Source: Pseudonocardia sp. CNS-139
Lineage (GTDB): Bacteria > Actinomycetota > Actinomycetes > Mycobacteriales > Pseudonocardiaceae
Reading direction: 5' to 3'
Assembly (NCBI GenBank): GCA_001942415.1
Contig: MKJX01000189.1
Location: forward strand, 1 to 51,088
Length of the DNA stretch: 51,088 nt
Positions 1 through 11,193 of the stretch are shown piece after piece (within the stretch, counting starts at the first letter, position 1; the number at the start of each line of letters is the position of its first letter). A program made the translations under genes and the position numbers. The notes beneath the pieces are model-generated. The model made no database searches and had not been told where the DNA came from. It was given only the letters and a program-made list of their open reading frames with translations.

Positions 1-42
1 GTGAGTCGGGCCGCAGGACTCTCAGTGTTCTACATGCGATAG
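1..42 (+). other. possible 3' tail of an upstream gene
   Basis: Frame 1 is open from the first base to a TAG at 40-42, giving a tail ending LSVFYMR. In actinobacteria a membrane glycosyltransferase (WecA/MraY type) often precedes the ATP synthase operon, so this could be its last codons, but thirteen residues are too few to show it. Bases 43-157 hold no gene that I can support and presumably carry the promoter of the atp operon. Confidence 0.2.
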
Positions 43-157
43 AGCCGAGGGTGGGCCGCGCGGCGGGGCGTCGGGCGGCCTTGTGGGTCCCGGTGGGGCG
101 TCCTTCCAGGTCGTCCGCGGTAAAGCTGCGCTAACCCGCCTGATAGGGTCCGACTCG

Positions 158-376
158 ATGGAGCAGGACCGGTCGCAAGGCGACGGCGCGAAGCCGCCAC
201 CGCCCGGTGACGCATGGACCGCTCTGTCCTACCTGCTGTCCGGCTTCCTCATCTTCGGAGGCGCTGGCTGGGGGTTGGACGCACTGCTCGGCACCGGGGT
301 GTTCACGCCGATAGGACTCCTGTTCGGCGGGGCGGCCTCGTTGTACTTGATCTACATCAGGTACGTTAAGTCCTGA
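158..376 (+). CDS. AtpZ/AtpI-like ATP synthase accessory membrane protein
   Basis: This is a 72-residue protein with a polar, Pro-rich N-terminus (to about residue 20) followed by two hydrophobic helices at about 22-42 and 50-69, joined by a short Gly-rich turn (FGGAGWGLDALLG). That hairpin and its place before atpB fit the small AtpZ-like proteins linked to Fo assembly and possibly divalent cation uptake. The ATG at 158 is chosen because the upstream in-frame extension from 83 is non-membrane, low-complexity sequence. It ends 59 bases before atpB. The longer AtpI protein (about 140-160 aa) that many actinobacteria have just before atpB is not present in this gap. Confidence 0.75.
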   Translation: MEQDRSQGDGAKPPPPGDAWTALSYLLSGFLIFGGAGWGLDALLGTGVFTPIGLLFGGAASLYLIYIRYVKS

Positions 377-435
377 TCGTCACGATTTCGCCGGATCGGG
401 TGTCACCCGAGCGGCGGAACCGGAAGGAGCACTGG

Positions 436-1215
436 GTGACCATCCTGGCCACCGCCCCCAACCCGGGCTTCGACGCGCCGGGTGTCGAGGACTTCCAGCT
501 GCCGCCGATCTTCGGCGACGTCACGAAGCCGGTCCTGCAGCTGGTGCTCGCCGCGATCATCGTCTACGCCTTCTTCGCGATCACCTCGCGCCGTGCGCAG
601 CTGGTGCCGGGCAAGGCGCAGTTCCTCGGTGAGTCGCTGCACGGCCTGGTCCGGAACTCGATCGCCCGCGACAACATCGGCCCCGACTTCCTCAAGTACG
701 TCCCGTACCTGACCACGCTGTTCGCCTTCATCCTGGTGAACAACCTGTTCGGGATCATCCCGTTCATCCAGTTCCCCACGTTCTCGCACCCGGGTGTCCC
801 CCTACGCGCTCGCCGCGCTCACCTGGCTGATCTACAACTTCGTGGCATCCGGAAGCACGGGTTCATGGGCTACGTGCGGGTCTCGACCTGGCCGCCCGGG
901 GTGCCGTGGTGGGTCCGCATCGTGCTGACCCCGATCGAGTTCCTGTCGAACATCCTGCTGCGGCCGGTCACGCTCTCGCTGCGGCTCTTCGGCAACATGT
1001 TCGCCGGGCACCTGCTGCTGCTGGTGTTCATTCTCGGCGGCGAGTACATGCTGCTGCACTCCGAGGCGATCTTCCTGCAGATCGCGTCCCCGTTCGCCTT
1101 CGCGCTGGGGATCGTCTTCACCTTCTTCGAGGCCTTCATCCAGGTGGTGCAGGCCTACGTCTTCACGATCCTCACGGCGTCGTACATCGGCACCGTGCTC
1201 GCCGAAGAGCACTGA
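436..1215 (+). CDS. atpB: ATP synthase Fo subunit a (two compensating indels)
   Basis: Subunit a forms the proton half-channels against the c-ring. The hydrophobic segments and the motif SLRLFGNMFAGH are clear; its Arg is the essential stator residue. The GTG at 436 follows GGAAGGAG. Between about 798 and 845 the frame reads LRARRAHLADLQLR, foreign to the family. Dropping one C from the run at 798-802 and adding one G near 844 gives YALAALTWLIYNFVG, the expected helix. The paired +1/-1 changes therefore scramble about 15 residues without ending the frame, most likely through sequencing error. As read the protein has 259 residues, normal for the family. Confidence 0.93.
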   Translation: MTILATAPNPGFDAPGVEDFQLPPIFGDVTKPVLQLVLAAIIVYAFFAITSRRAQLVPGKAQFLGESLHGLVRNSIARDNIGPDFLKYVPYLTTLFAFILVNNLFGIIPFIQFPTFSHPGVPLRARRAHLADLQLRGIRKHGFMGYVRVSTWPPGVPWWVRIVLTPIEFLSNILLRPVTLSLRLFGNMFAGHLLLLVFILGGEYMLLHSEAIFLQIASPFAFALGIVFTFFEAFIQVVQAYVFTILTASYIGTVLAEEH

Positions 1216-1503
<288 letters not shown>

Positions 1504-1543
1504 CCACCCCACGCCGGACGCCGGGTAGGCGGAGGAGAACCCC

Positions 1544-2107
1544 ATGACCACCACTCTTCTGGCGGCCGAGGAGCTCAACCCGCTCCTCCCGCACACCTCC
1601 GAGATCATCGTCGGTCTGATCTCGTTCCTTCTGCTGTTCCTGGTGCTCCGCCGGACGGCGTTCCCGATGTTCGAGCGGGTCTACGCCGAGCGCACGGAGA
1701 AGATCGAGGGCGGGCTGAAGCGGGCCGAGGAGGCCCAGCAGGAGGCTTCCGACCTCAAGCAGCGCTACGAGGAGCAGCTCGCCGGCCTCCGCGCCGAGGC
1801 CGCACGGATCCGCGACGACGCGCGCGCCGAGGGCGCGCAGATCAAGGCGGAGCTGCGGGCCCAGGCCGAGGAGGAGGCCACCCGCATCCGCGCCCGCGGC
1901 GAGGAGCAGCTCGCGGCGGCCCGCGAGCAGGCCGTCCGCCAGCTGCGGGCCGAGGTCGGCGGGCTGTCCGTGCAGCTCGCCGAGCGCATCATCGGTGACT
2001 CGCTCGCCGACGAGGCGCGCCGCTCGGCCACCGTCGACGCGTTCCTGTCCGAGCTGGACGGACTCGCGGAGCGGCGGGAGCCCACGGCCGCCGGTGGGGC
2101 GAGCTGA
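1544..2107 (+). CDS. atpF: ATP synthase Fo subunit b
   Basis: The 187-residue b subunit of the peripheral stalk. One N-terminal membrane helix (about residues 21-42) is followed by a long charged helix rich in Glu, Ala and Arg that would form the dimeric coiled coil reaching F1. GGAGGAG precedes the ATG. The stop overlaps the atpH start (TGATG at 2105-2109), which implies translational coupling of the two stalk genes. No indel is apparent. Confidence 0.95.
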   Translation: MTTTLLAAEELNPLLPHTSEIIVGLISFLLLFLVLRRTAFPMFERVYAERTEKIEGGLKRAEEAQQEASDLKQRYEEQLAGLRAEAARIRDDARAEGAQIKAELRAQAEEEATRIRARGEEQLAAAREQAVRQLRAEVGGLSVQLAERIIGDSLADEARRSATVDAFLSELDGLAERREPTAAGGAS

Positions 2108-2941
2108 TGGCTGCGGTGCTGCAGGCGGCCAGCCGGGAGGCGCTGGTCTCGGCGCAGGACCGGCTGGACGCCTACGCGGGTGCGGCGGCCACCACGGCCG
2201 CCGACCTGCAGCGGCTCGGTGACGAGCTGTACGCCGTCACCCGGCTGCTGTCCGCCGAGCGCTCGCTGCGGCGGCTGCTCGCCGACCCGTCGGCTCAGGA
2301 GTCCGCCCGCACCGGGCTCGCCACGCAGCTGCTGGGCACGCAGGTGGCGGCGCCACGCTGGAGACCGTCACGGGTCTCGTCGGCGCGCGCTGGTCGCAGG
2401 CGGGCGACCTCGTCGTCGCGACCGAGGCGATGGCCCGGCAGGCGCTGCTCGCGGCCGCCGAGAAGGGCGGCTCGCTCGACGACGTCGAGGACGAGCTGTT
2501 CCGCTTCGGCCGGGTGCTCGACCGCGAACCGGAGCTGGCCGGCCTGCTGGCCGACACCAGCACGCCGGCCGAGGGCCGCGTCGCGCTGGTCGACCGGCTC
2601 GTCGAGGGCAAGGTCTCCGCGGTCACGTCGGCGCTGCTGCGGCAGAGCGTCCGGCTCCCGCGCGACCGGCACCTCGACGTCGTGTGCGAGGAGCTGGCGG
2701 AGCTGGCCGCCGCGCGGCGCGACCGCTCGGTCGCCCGCGTCACGACGTCGGTCGCGCTCACGGCCGAGCAGGAGCAGAAGCTCACCGACACGCTGAGCCG
2801 GCTCTACAACCGTGCGATCTCACTGCAGGTCGAGCTGGACCCGAGCCTGCTGGGCGGGCTGGTCGTGCAGGTCGGCGGCGAGGTCATCGACGCAGCGTGG
2901 CGAGCAAGCTCGCCGCGGCGCGCCGCGCCCTGCCGAGCTGA
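2107..2941 (+). CDS. atpH: ATP synthase F1 subunit delta (two frameshifts)
   Basis: The delta subunit ties the b stalk to the top of F1. Three reading frames must be joined. The first runs to about 2345 (LATQLLGTQV), the second from there through MARQALLAAAEKGG to about 2892 (VVQVGGEVID), and the third ends VASKLAAARRALPS at the TGA before 2942. Restoring one G at GTGGCGGC (about 2345) and one at GACGCAGC (about 2892) gives a 278-residue protein, the usual long actinobacterial delta. Both sites are losses of one base from a G run before C, which points to sequencing error, because an intact delta is essential to the complex. Confidence 0.9.
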
Positions 2942-2989
2942 CCGCCGGCCGGACCAGAACGTTCGAGAAGAAGGAACGCCACGACTGCC

Positions 2990-4633
2990 ATGACTGAGCT
3001 GACCATCTCCTCCGAGGAGATCCGCAGCGCGATCTCCAGCTACGTCTCCTCGCTCGAGACCGAGACCACCCGCGAAGAGGTGGGTGTCGTCGCCGACACC
3101 GGTGACGGCATCGCGCACGTCGAGGGCCTGCCCTCGGCCATGACCAACGAGCTGCTCGAGTTCGAGGGCGGCGTGCTGGGCGTCGCGCTGAACCTCGACG
3201 CGCACGAGATCGGCGCCGTGATCCTGGGCGACTACGCCCACATCGAGGAGGGCCAGCCGGTCAAGCGGACCGGCAACATCCTCTCGGTGCCGGTCGGCGA
3301 CGGCTTCCTCGGCCGGGTCGTCGACCCGCTGGGCAAGCCGATCGACGGCCTCGGCGAGATCCAGGCCGAGACCCAGCGCGTGCTGGAGCTGCAGGCCGCG
3401 TCGGTGGTGCAGCGGCAGGAGGTTCGCGAGCCGCTGCAGACCGGCATCAAGGCCATCGACGCGATGACCCCGATCGGCCGCGGCCAGCGCCAGCTGATCA
3501 TCGGCGACCGCAAGACCGGCAAGACCGCGGTCTGCGTCGACACGATCATCAACCAGAAGCAGAACTGGGCCACGGGCGACCCGAAGCAGCAGGTGCGCTG
3601 CATCTACGTCGCGATCGGGCAGAAGGGCTCCACGATCGCCGGCATCCGGCAGTCGCTGGAGGACGCGGGCGCGCTGGAGTACACCACCATCGTCGCCGCT
3701 CCGGCGTCCGACCCGGCCGGTTACAAGTGGATCGCGCCCTACACCGGCTCCGCGATCGGCCAGCACTGGATGTACCAGGGCAAGCACGTCCTGATCGTCT
3801 TCGACGACCTGTCCAAGCAGGCCGAGGCGTACCGCGCCATCTCGCTGCTGCTGCGCCGCCCGCCGGGCCGCGAGGCCTACCCGGGCGACGTCTTCTACCT
3901 GCACTCCCGCCTGCTGGAGCGCTGCGCCAAGCTGAACGACGAGCTCGGCGGTGGCTCGATGACCGGCCTGCCGATCATCGAGACCAAGGCCAACGACGTC
4001 TCGGCCTACATCCCCACCAACGTCATCTCGATCACCGACGGCCAGTGCTTCCTCGAGTCGGACCTGTTCAACCAGGGCGTCCGGCCGGCCATCAACGTCG
4101 GTATCTCGGTGTCCCGCGTGGGTGGTTCCGCGCAGGTCCGGGCGATGCGGTCGGTCTCCGGCTCGCTGCGCCTCGACCTGTCGCAGTACCGCGAGCTGGA
4201 GGCGTTCGCCGCGTTCGGCTCCGACCTGGACGCCGCCTCGGCGGCCGCGCTCGGCCGCGGTGCCCGGCTGGTGGAGCTGCTCAAGCAGGCCCAGTACCAG
4301 CCGCAGCCGGTGGACGAGCAGGTCGTCTCGATCTTCCTCGGCACCCGCGGGCACCTCGACTCCGTGCCGGTGGCCGACGTGCGCCGCTTCGAGTCCGACT
4401 TCCTGGACCACGTGCGGCGCAACCAGGAGGGCATCCTCGCCGAGATCCGCGACACCGGGAAGCTCTCCGACGAGCTGTCCGAGCGGATCGAGAAGGCCGT
4501 CAACGACTTCAAGCAGTCCTTCACCGCGTCCGACGGCTCGTCGGTCGTGCCGAAGGAGGCGCAGGTCGACGCGCTGGAGGAGGACGAGGTCGACCGGGAG
4601 TCGGTCAAGGTCAACAAGCCGGCTCCGGCCTGA
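2990..4633 (+). CDS. atpA: ATP synthase F1 subunit alpha
   Basis: A 547-residue non-catalytic nucleotide-binding subunit of the F1 hexamer. Visible features are the N-terminal beta-barrel ([10 protein letters not shown]), Walker A GDRKTGKT near residue 172, the conserved GQKGSTIA, Walker B-like [11 protein letters not shown] and the C-terminal helical domain ending in an acidic tail. The gene is intact and starts at an ATG with purine-rich sequence (GAAGAAGGAA) upstream. Length and motifs are typical. Confidence 0.98.
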   Translation: MTELTISSEEIRSAISSYVSSLETETTREEVGVVADTGDGIAHVEGLPSAMTNELLEFEGGVLGVALNLDAHEIGAVILGDYAHIEEGQPVKRTGNILSVPVGDGFLGRVVDPLGKPIDGLGEIQAETQRVLELQAASVVQRQEVREPLQTGIKAIDAMTPIGRGQRQLIIGDRKTGKTAVCVDTIINQKQNWATGDPKQQVRCIYVAIGQKGSTIAGIRQSLEDAGALEYTTIVAAPASDPAGYKWIAPYTGSAIGQHWMYQGKHVLIVFDDLSKQAEAYRAISLLLRRPPGREAYPGDVFYLHSRLLERCAKLNDELGGGSMTGLPIIETKANDVSAYIPTNVISITDGQCFLESDLFNQGVRPAINVGISVSRVGGSAQVRAMRSVSGSLRLDLSQYRELEAFAAFGSDLDAASAAALGRGARLVELLKQAQYQPQPVDEQVVSIFLGTRGHLDSVPVADVRRFESDFLDHVRRNQEGILAEIRDTGKLSDELSERIEKAVNDFKQSFTASDGSSVVPKEAQVDALEEDEVDRESVKVNKPAPA

Positions 4634-4653
4634 TCGGGTAGGCGGAACTCACC

Positions 4654-7073
<2,420 letters not shown>

Positions 7074-7077
7074 GCGC

Positions 7078-7464
7078 ATGGCGGAGATGACGGTCGAGCT
7101 GGTCGCGGTCGAGCGGCGGATCTGGTCGGGGTCGGCCAGCTTCGTGCTCGCCCGCACCACGGTGGGCGAGATCGGGGTGCTGCCCGGCCACGAGCCCACG
7201 CTCGCGCAGCTGGAGGAGGCGGGTGTCGTCCGCGTCGACGGCACCGACGGCACCTCCACCACGCTCGCGGTGCAGGGCGGGTTCCTCGCGATCACGCCGG
7301 ACACCGTCACGGTGCTGGCGGAGTACGCGGAGCTCGCCGACGAGATCGACGTGGCGGCCGCCCGCGCCGAGCTGGAGCGGGCCGACCGGTCCGACCCGGA
7401 CGGCGCGGTCTCGGCGGCCTGGGCCGGTGCGCGGCTGAAAGCCGCGGGAGCAGCGGAGCACTAG
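7078..7464 (+). CDS. atpC: ATP synthase F1 subunit epsilon
   Basis: A 128-residue protein starting 4 bases after atpD. It has the beta-sandwich signature of epsilon (VGEIGVLPGHEPTLAQL) and a C-terminal helical part. Epsilon couples gamma rotation to the c-ring and restrains ATP hydrolysis. It is the last structural gene of the operon, with DUF2550 only 7 bases further on. Confidence 0.96.
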   Translation: MAEMTVELVAVERRIWSGSASFVLARTTVGEIGVLPGHEPTLAQLEEAGVVRVDGTDGTSTTLAVQGGFLAITPDTVTVLAEYAELADEIDVAAARAELERADRSDPDGAVSAAWAGARLKAAGAAEH

Positions 7465-7471
7465 GGCCGCG

Positions 7472-7927
7472 ATGGGAGGTACGGCGCTCGTCGTCAGCAT
7501 CCTGCTGCTCGTCGCGTGCCTGTGCCTCGGGTACCTCGCCTTTCGGCGAGTGCGCCTCATGCGGGGCGGTGGAGTGGACGTCTGTCTGCGCCGCCGCCCC
7601 GTTTCGTCGTCCCGGCCGCGGGACGCGACGGCCGGCTGGCACTTCGGGGTGGCCCGCTACCGGGGCGACGAGTTCGCCTGGTTCCGGCTCACCTCCCTGC
7701 GGCCCGGGCCCACGGTGGTCGTCGACCGCACGGAGCTGGAGATCGTCGACCGGCGCACCCCGTCCAGCACCGAGGCGTACGTGCTGCCGCAGTCGGCGTC
7801 GGTGCTGAGCTGCCGGGTGCGCGGCACGGAGATCGAGCTGGCGATGCCGATCGGCGTGCTCACCGGGTTCCTCTCCTGGCTGGAGGCCATCCCGCCCGGC
7901 CGCACCGGCTACCGCCAGGCGTCCTGA
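7472..7927 (+). CDS. DUF2550 family single-pass membrane protein
   Basis: A 151-residue protein with one N-terminal membrane helix (about residues 4-23), a short basic stretch and then a soluble beta-rich domain (WHFGVARYRGDEFAWFRL). It matches the DUF2550 proteins found directly after atpC in many actinobacteria, including the Rv1312 position of M. tuberculosis. The function is unknown. The 7-base gap from atpC suggests it is cotranscribed with the ATP synthase genes. Confidence 0.85.
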   Translation: MGGTALVVSILLLVACLCLGYLAFRRVRLMRGGGVDVCLRRRPVSSSRPRDATAGWHFGVARYRGDEFAWFRLTSLRPGPTVVVDRTELEIVDRRTPSSTEAYVLPQSASVLSCRVRGTEIELAMPIGVLTGFLSWLEAIPPGRTGYRQAS

Positions 7928-7964
7928 CGCGCCGTTCGAGCTGGTCGACGACCGCCTCCAGATC

Positions 7965-7997
7965 GTGCACCCAGAGCGCGACTCGCGTGCACTTTTT
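7965..7997 (+). terminator. putative intrinsic terminator after the atp/DUF2550 operon
   Basis: GTGCAC at 7965-7970 pairs with GTGCAC at 7987-7992, with short extra pairing inside the loop, and five T follow at 7993-7997. A T-run is rare in this GC-rich window, and the position is 37 bases past the DUF2550 stop. The 10-base word GCGACTCGCG also occurs twice here (7978-7987 and 8000-8009), which could allow alternative pairings. Confidence 0.5.
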
Positions 7998-8025
7998 CAG
8001 CGACTCGCGGGGGTTGGGGTTCGGG

Positions 8026-8597
8026 TCAGGCGGTGCCGCCGGGGCGCCAGAGCACGTCGCCGTCGGGGTTGGCGGCGCGGCCGACGATGAACAGCAGGTC
8101 GGAGAGGCGGTTGAGGTACTTCGCCGTGAGCGGGTTGGTGCGTTCGGCGTCGGCCGCCAGCAGCGCCCAGACCGAGCGCTCGGCCCGCCGCGCCACCGTG
8201 CGCGCGACGTGCAGGTACGCCGCGCCGGGGGTGCCGCCCGGGAGCACGAACGAGTCGAGCTTGGGCAGGCCCTCGTTCAGCTCGTCGCACCAGCCCTCCA
8301 GCCGCGTCACGTACGCCTCGGTGACGCGCAGCGGCGGATGCTCCGGGTCGGTGACGATGGGCGTGCACAGGTCGGCGCCCACGTCGAAGAGGTCGTTCTG
8401 CACCTGCCGCAGCGGCCCGAGCAGCCGCTCCGCCAGCCCGCCCACCGTGACGGCCACGCCGACGGCCGCGTTGCACTCGTCGGTGTCGGCGTAGGCGGCG
8501 AGCCGGACGCGGTCTTGGGCACGCGGCTGAAGTCGCCGAGCGCGGTGGTGCCGTCGTCGCCCGTCTTGGTGTAGATCCTGGTCAGGTGCACGGCCAT
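8026..8597 (-). CDS. pduO: PduO-type cob(I)alamin adenosyltransferase (one frameshift)
   Basis: It transfers adenosyl from ATP to cob(I)alamin and so makes the coenzyme needed by acyl-CoA mutases such as the MeaA encoded at 14092. The N-terminus has the ATP loop TRIYTKTGDDGTTALGD. The C-terminal part (GGLAERLLGPLRQVQNDLFD, RTVARRAERSVW, KYLNRLSDLLF) is in another frame. One base is missing near 8503, where the expected reading is RLAAYADTDECNAAVG. Joined, it is 190 residues, normal for the family. A TACCCT box lies six bases before the ATG with no Shine-Dalgarno, so the transcript may be leaderless. The gene sits between DUF2550 and murA as in other actinobacteria. Confidence 0.9.
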
Positions 8598-8601
8598 GCG
8601 A

Positions 8602-9864
8602 TCAGGGTAGGTCGCGGGCGCGCCTGCGGAAGAGCGTCTCCTCGCCGGCGTTGCGGGTCTGCGCCGCGGCCCGCAGGAACTCGGCGGCCGCCTCGGTGGT
8701 GCGTCCGAGCCGGGCCAGCACGTCGCCGCGCGCGGCCGCGAGCTGCGGGTAGCCGGCCAGCGCGCCGCCCTGCACGAGGTCGTCCAGCTCGGCGAGGGCG
8801 TCGGCGGGGCGTCCGGCCATCGCGACGGCGACGGCGTGGTTCAGCGCGACGACCGGGTTGGGCCAGACGTGGCCGAGCACGACGTAGAGGGCGCTGATGC
8901 GGTCCCAGTCGGTGGCGGCGGGCGTCGCGGCCCGGGCATGGCAGGCGGCGATCGCGGCCTGCAGCGTGTACGGCCCGACGGGCACGTCCAGCGCCTCGGC
9001 CCGGCCGAGCGAGGCGAGCCCGTGGCGGACCAGCAGCCGGTCCCAGGCGCGCCGGTCCTGGTCGGCGAGCGGGACCGGGGTGCCGTCGGCTGCGGTGCGC
9101 GCCCCCAGCCGGGACGCCTGCAGCTCCATGAGCGCGAGCAGCCCGTGCACCTCGGGTTCGTGCGGCACGAGCCCGGCGATCACCCGCCCCAGCCGCAGCG
9201 CCTCGTGGCACAGCTCCGGACGGGTCCAGTCGGGTCCGGCGGTGGCCGAGTAGCCCTCGTTGAAGATCAGGTAGACGACCTCCAGCACCGCGCCCAGCCG
9301 CTCGGCCATCTCGGGCGGGTCCGGCAGCGCGAACGGGACGTCCAGCTCGGCGAGCTTCCGCTTGGCGCGCACGATCCGCTGCGCGGCCGTCGGTTCGGGC
9401 ACGAGGAACGCCCGGGCGATCTCGTCGGTCGAGAGCCGCCCAGGCAGCGCAGGACCAGCGCGACCCGGCTCTCCAGGGAGAGGGCGGGGTGGCAGGCGGT
9501 GGAAGACGAGCCGCAGGAGGTCGTCGCCGATCGGGTCGTCGAGGGCCTCGGCGAGGTCGTCGGCGGGGTCCGGCTGCTCGACGGGCCGGAGCCGGTCGGC
9601 CGCGCGCCGGTGGACGGCGCGGCGGCGGTGGGCGTCGACGGCGCGGTTCTTCGCGACCGCCATGAGCCAGCCGCCGGGGTTGGGCGGGACGCCGGTGCGC
9701 GGCCACTGGCCGAGCGCCGCGACGAGCGCGTCCTGGGCGAACTCCTCCGCGAGCCCGACGTCCCCGGTGACCCGGGCGAGCCCGGCGACCAAGCGGGCGG
9801 CCTCGATCCGCCACACCGCCTCGACGGCCGCGCGGGCCGCGCCCGGGCTCCCGGCCGGATCCAT
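8602..9864 (-). CDS. ECF42-type RNA polymerase sigma factor (two compensating indels)
   Basis: A 420-residue extracytoplasmic-function sigma factor: region 2 (EEFAQDALVAAL, AKNRAVDAHRRR), region 4 (LSTDEIARAFLVPEPTAAQR) and then a C-terminal helical extension of about 200 residues typical of the ECF42 group. ECF42 genes characteristically sit next to DGPF/YCII proteins, as here. Near 9499 there is one extra C and near 9438 one G is missing (minus strand). Between them the true reading is CHPALSLESRVALVLRCLGG, whereas the given frame reads meaningless sequence. The break falls at the region 2-4 linker. The stop lies 4 bases before the adenosyltransferase start. Confidence 0.88.
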   Translation of the reverse strand: MDPAGSPGAARAAVEAVWRIEAARLVAGLARVTGDVGLAEEFAQDALVAALGQWPRTGVPPNPGGWLMAVAKNRAVDAHRRRAVHRRAADRLRPVEQPDPADDLAEALDDPIGDDLLRLVFHRLPPRPLPGEPGRAGPALPGRLSTDEIARAFLVPEPTAAQRIVRAKRKLAELDVPFALPDPPEMAERLGAVLEVVYLIFNEGYSATAGPDWTRPELCHEALRLGRVIAGLVPHEPEVHGLLALMELQASRLGARTAADGTPVPLADQDRRAWDRLLVRHGLASLGRAEALDVPVGPYTLQAAIAACHARAATPAATDWDRISALYVVLGHVWPNPVVALNHAVAVAMAGRPADALAELDDLVQGGALAGYPQLAAARGDVLARLGRTTEAAAEFLRAAAQTRNAGEETLFRRRARDLP

Positions 9865-9908
9865 GCCCGGCAGTCAAGCACGCGCGGCGGCGCCCTGCGC
9901 CCGCCAGG

Positions 9909-10277
9909 TCAGGCGGGAGGGGCGAAGTCCTCCGGGCCCATCACCCGCAGCACGTCGGCCACGCCGTCCCAGCCCGGGACGTGCTCCTGGTGGGCGGCCA
10001 TGAACCGCCGCGACCACTCGACGGCCTCCTCCTTGGAGCGCACGTCGTAGAGGGCGTAGGAGATGACCTCCTTGGCCTCCGTGAAGGGCCCGTCCATGAC
10101 GCTGAGGTGGCCGGACCGCAGCTGGACGCGGGCGGCGTCGGTGGCGGGGGCGAGCCCGGCGGTGTCGAGCAGCGCGCCGGCGGCGGTCGCCTCGCCGCCC
10201 AGATCCATGATCGCCTTCATGAGCTCCGGCGGGGCGTCGGTGAGGCGGGTGCCGGTCAGCAGCACGAGGTAGCGCAT
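9909..10277 (-). CDS. DGPF-domain (YCII-related) protein
   Basis: A 122-residue ferredoxin-like-fold protein of the YCII-related family. The diagnostic DGPF sequence is present in VMDGPFTEAKE, together with the family's N-terminal MRYLVLL strand. AGGAGAC precedes the ATG. Such proteins are the standard neighbours and probable targets or partners of ECF42 sigma factors; their biochemical role is not established. It lies 44 bases upstream of the sigma gene on the same strand. Confidence 0.88.
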   Translation of the reverse strand: MRYLVLLTGTRLTDAPPELMKAIMDLGGEATAAGALLDTAGLAPATDAARVQLRSGHLSVMDGPFTEAKEVISYALYDVRSKEEAVEWSRRFMAAHQEHVPGWDGVADVLRVMGPEDFAPPA

Positions 10278-10301
10278 CGGTCGTCTCCTGTCGGGGGGTG
10301 G

Positions 10302-10943
10302 TCAGACGGTACGGAGGGCGTCGGTGGCGACGGTCGCGAGGCAGCCGAGGAGCAGCACCAGCGCCGCGATGAAGCCGAGCGTGCCCGCGGGGCTCCCGCC
10401 GGAGCCGGCGAGCCCGGCGAACGCCACCAGGAAGGCCACGGCCGTCACCCGGCAGAACCACGCGCGGCCGGGGCGACGGGCCGCCGCGTAGCGGGTGCCG
10501 AGCAGCAGGCACGCCGCGGCGACGGCGACGAAGCCGATCGCGCCGGCCGCGAAGTGCACGAGGCCGGACGCCGGGACCGGCACGGGCGCGACCGTCCCCA
10601 CCGGGAAGCCGGGCACGGGGCCGGCCGGGAACAGGCCGGCGACGACCATCGAGAGGCCGAACACGGCGACGAGCGCCGGCGCCCACCGTCCCCCGGTCGT
10701 GTGCCGCAGCCCTGCCCCGAACGCGACGAGCAGCGCGCCCGTGACGATCAGGTTGGTGACCTGGACCCAGCCAAGGTCGCCGTTCGCGAGCGCGCTCCAC
10801 GGGTGGCGCAGCATGTCGAAGCCCGGGCGGGTGAACGCCTGGACGAGCGACGTGCCGACGTAGAGCGGCCCGGCGATCACCCCGCAGGCGAGCAGCGCTC
10901 GGACGCGTGTCGCCCGTCCCGCGGTGGTGTCGAGTGTGGTCAT
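10302..10943 (-). CDS. DUF998 family multi-pass membrane protein
   Basis: A 213-residue protein with about six hydrophobic helices. Its opening (ALLACGVIAGPLYVGTSLVQ) and the HPWSALANGDLGWVQ loop are typical of DUF998 proteins. Function unknown. GAGGAG lies before the ATG. It is the first gene of the DUF998-DGPF-ECF42 unit, so it may be regulated with the sigma factor. Confidence 0.8.
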   Translation of the reverse strand: MTTLDTTAGRATRVRALLACGVIAGPLYVGTSLVQAFTRPGFDMLRHPWSALANGDLGWVQVTNLIVTGALLVAFGAGLRHTTGGRWAPALVAVFGLSMVVAGLFPAGPVPGFPVGTVAPVPVPASGLVHFAAGAIGFVAVAAACLLLGTRYAAARRPGRAWFCRVTAVAFLVAFAGLAGSGGSPAGTLGFIAALVLLLGCLATVATDALRTV

Positions 10944-10962
10944 GACGGATCTCCTCGGGTCG

Positions 10963-10985
10963 CCGCCGGGCCCGGTGCCCGGCGG
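10963..10985. promoter_or_regulatory. perfect hairpin in front of the DUF998 gene
   Basis: A 9-base arm (CCGCCGGGC, 10963-10971) pairs perfectly with GCCCGGCGG (10977-10985) across a 5-base loop. It lies 20 bases upstream of the DUF998 start, so on the minus strand it would fall in the 5' leader or the promoter of the ECF42 unit. Confidence 0.4.
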
Positions 10986-11089
10986 TTGTCCCCTCCACGA
11001 GGAGTGCGGGGCGGGATCGACACCGACCCCGAGACGTCCGCTGTGACGGCCGTCACTCGCGGTGAGCGCGCGCCGACCGACCGCATCAT

Positions 11090-11136
11090 GGCTCCAGAAC
11101 GCACTCTCGGCGCGCCCGCAACTGCGTTATGGAGCC
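11090..11136. promoter_or_regulatory. 14-base inverted repeat upstream of murA
   Basis: GGCTCCAGAACGCA (11090-11103) and TGCGTTATGGAGCC (11123-11136) are inverted repeats matching at 13 of 14 positions around a 19-base centre. The element ends 57 bases before the murA start and about 45 bases before its putative -10 box. It could be an operator or a terminator-like stem for read-through from either side. Confidence 0.45.
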
Positions 11137-11193
11137 GAACGGCGGTCCGGGGTGGGCGCGCCGGTCCGGGGCCGACGGGATAGCGTCGCGCTC

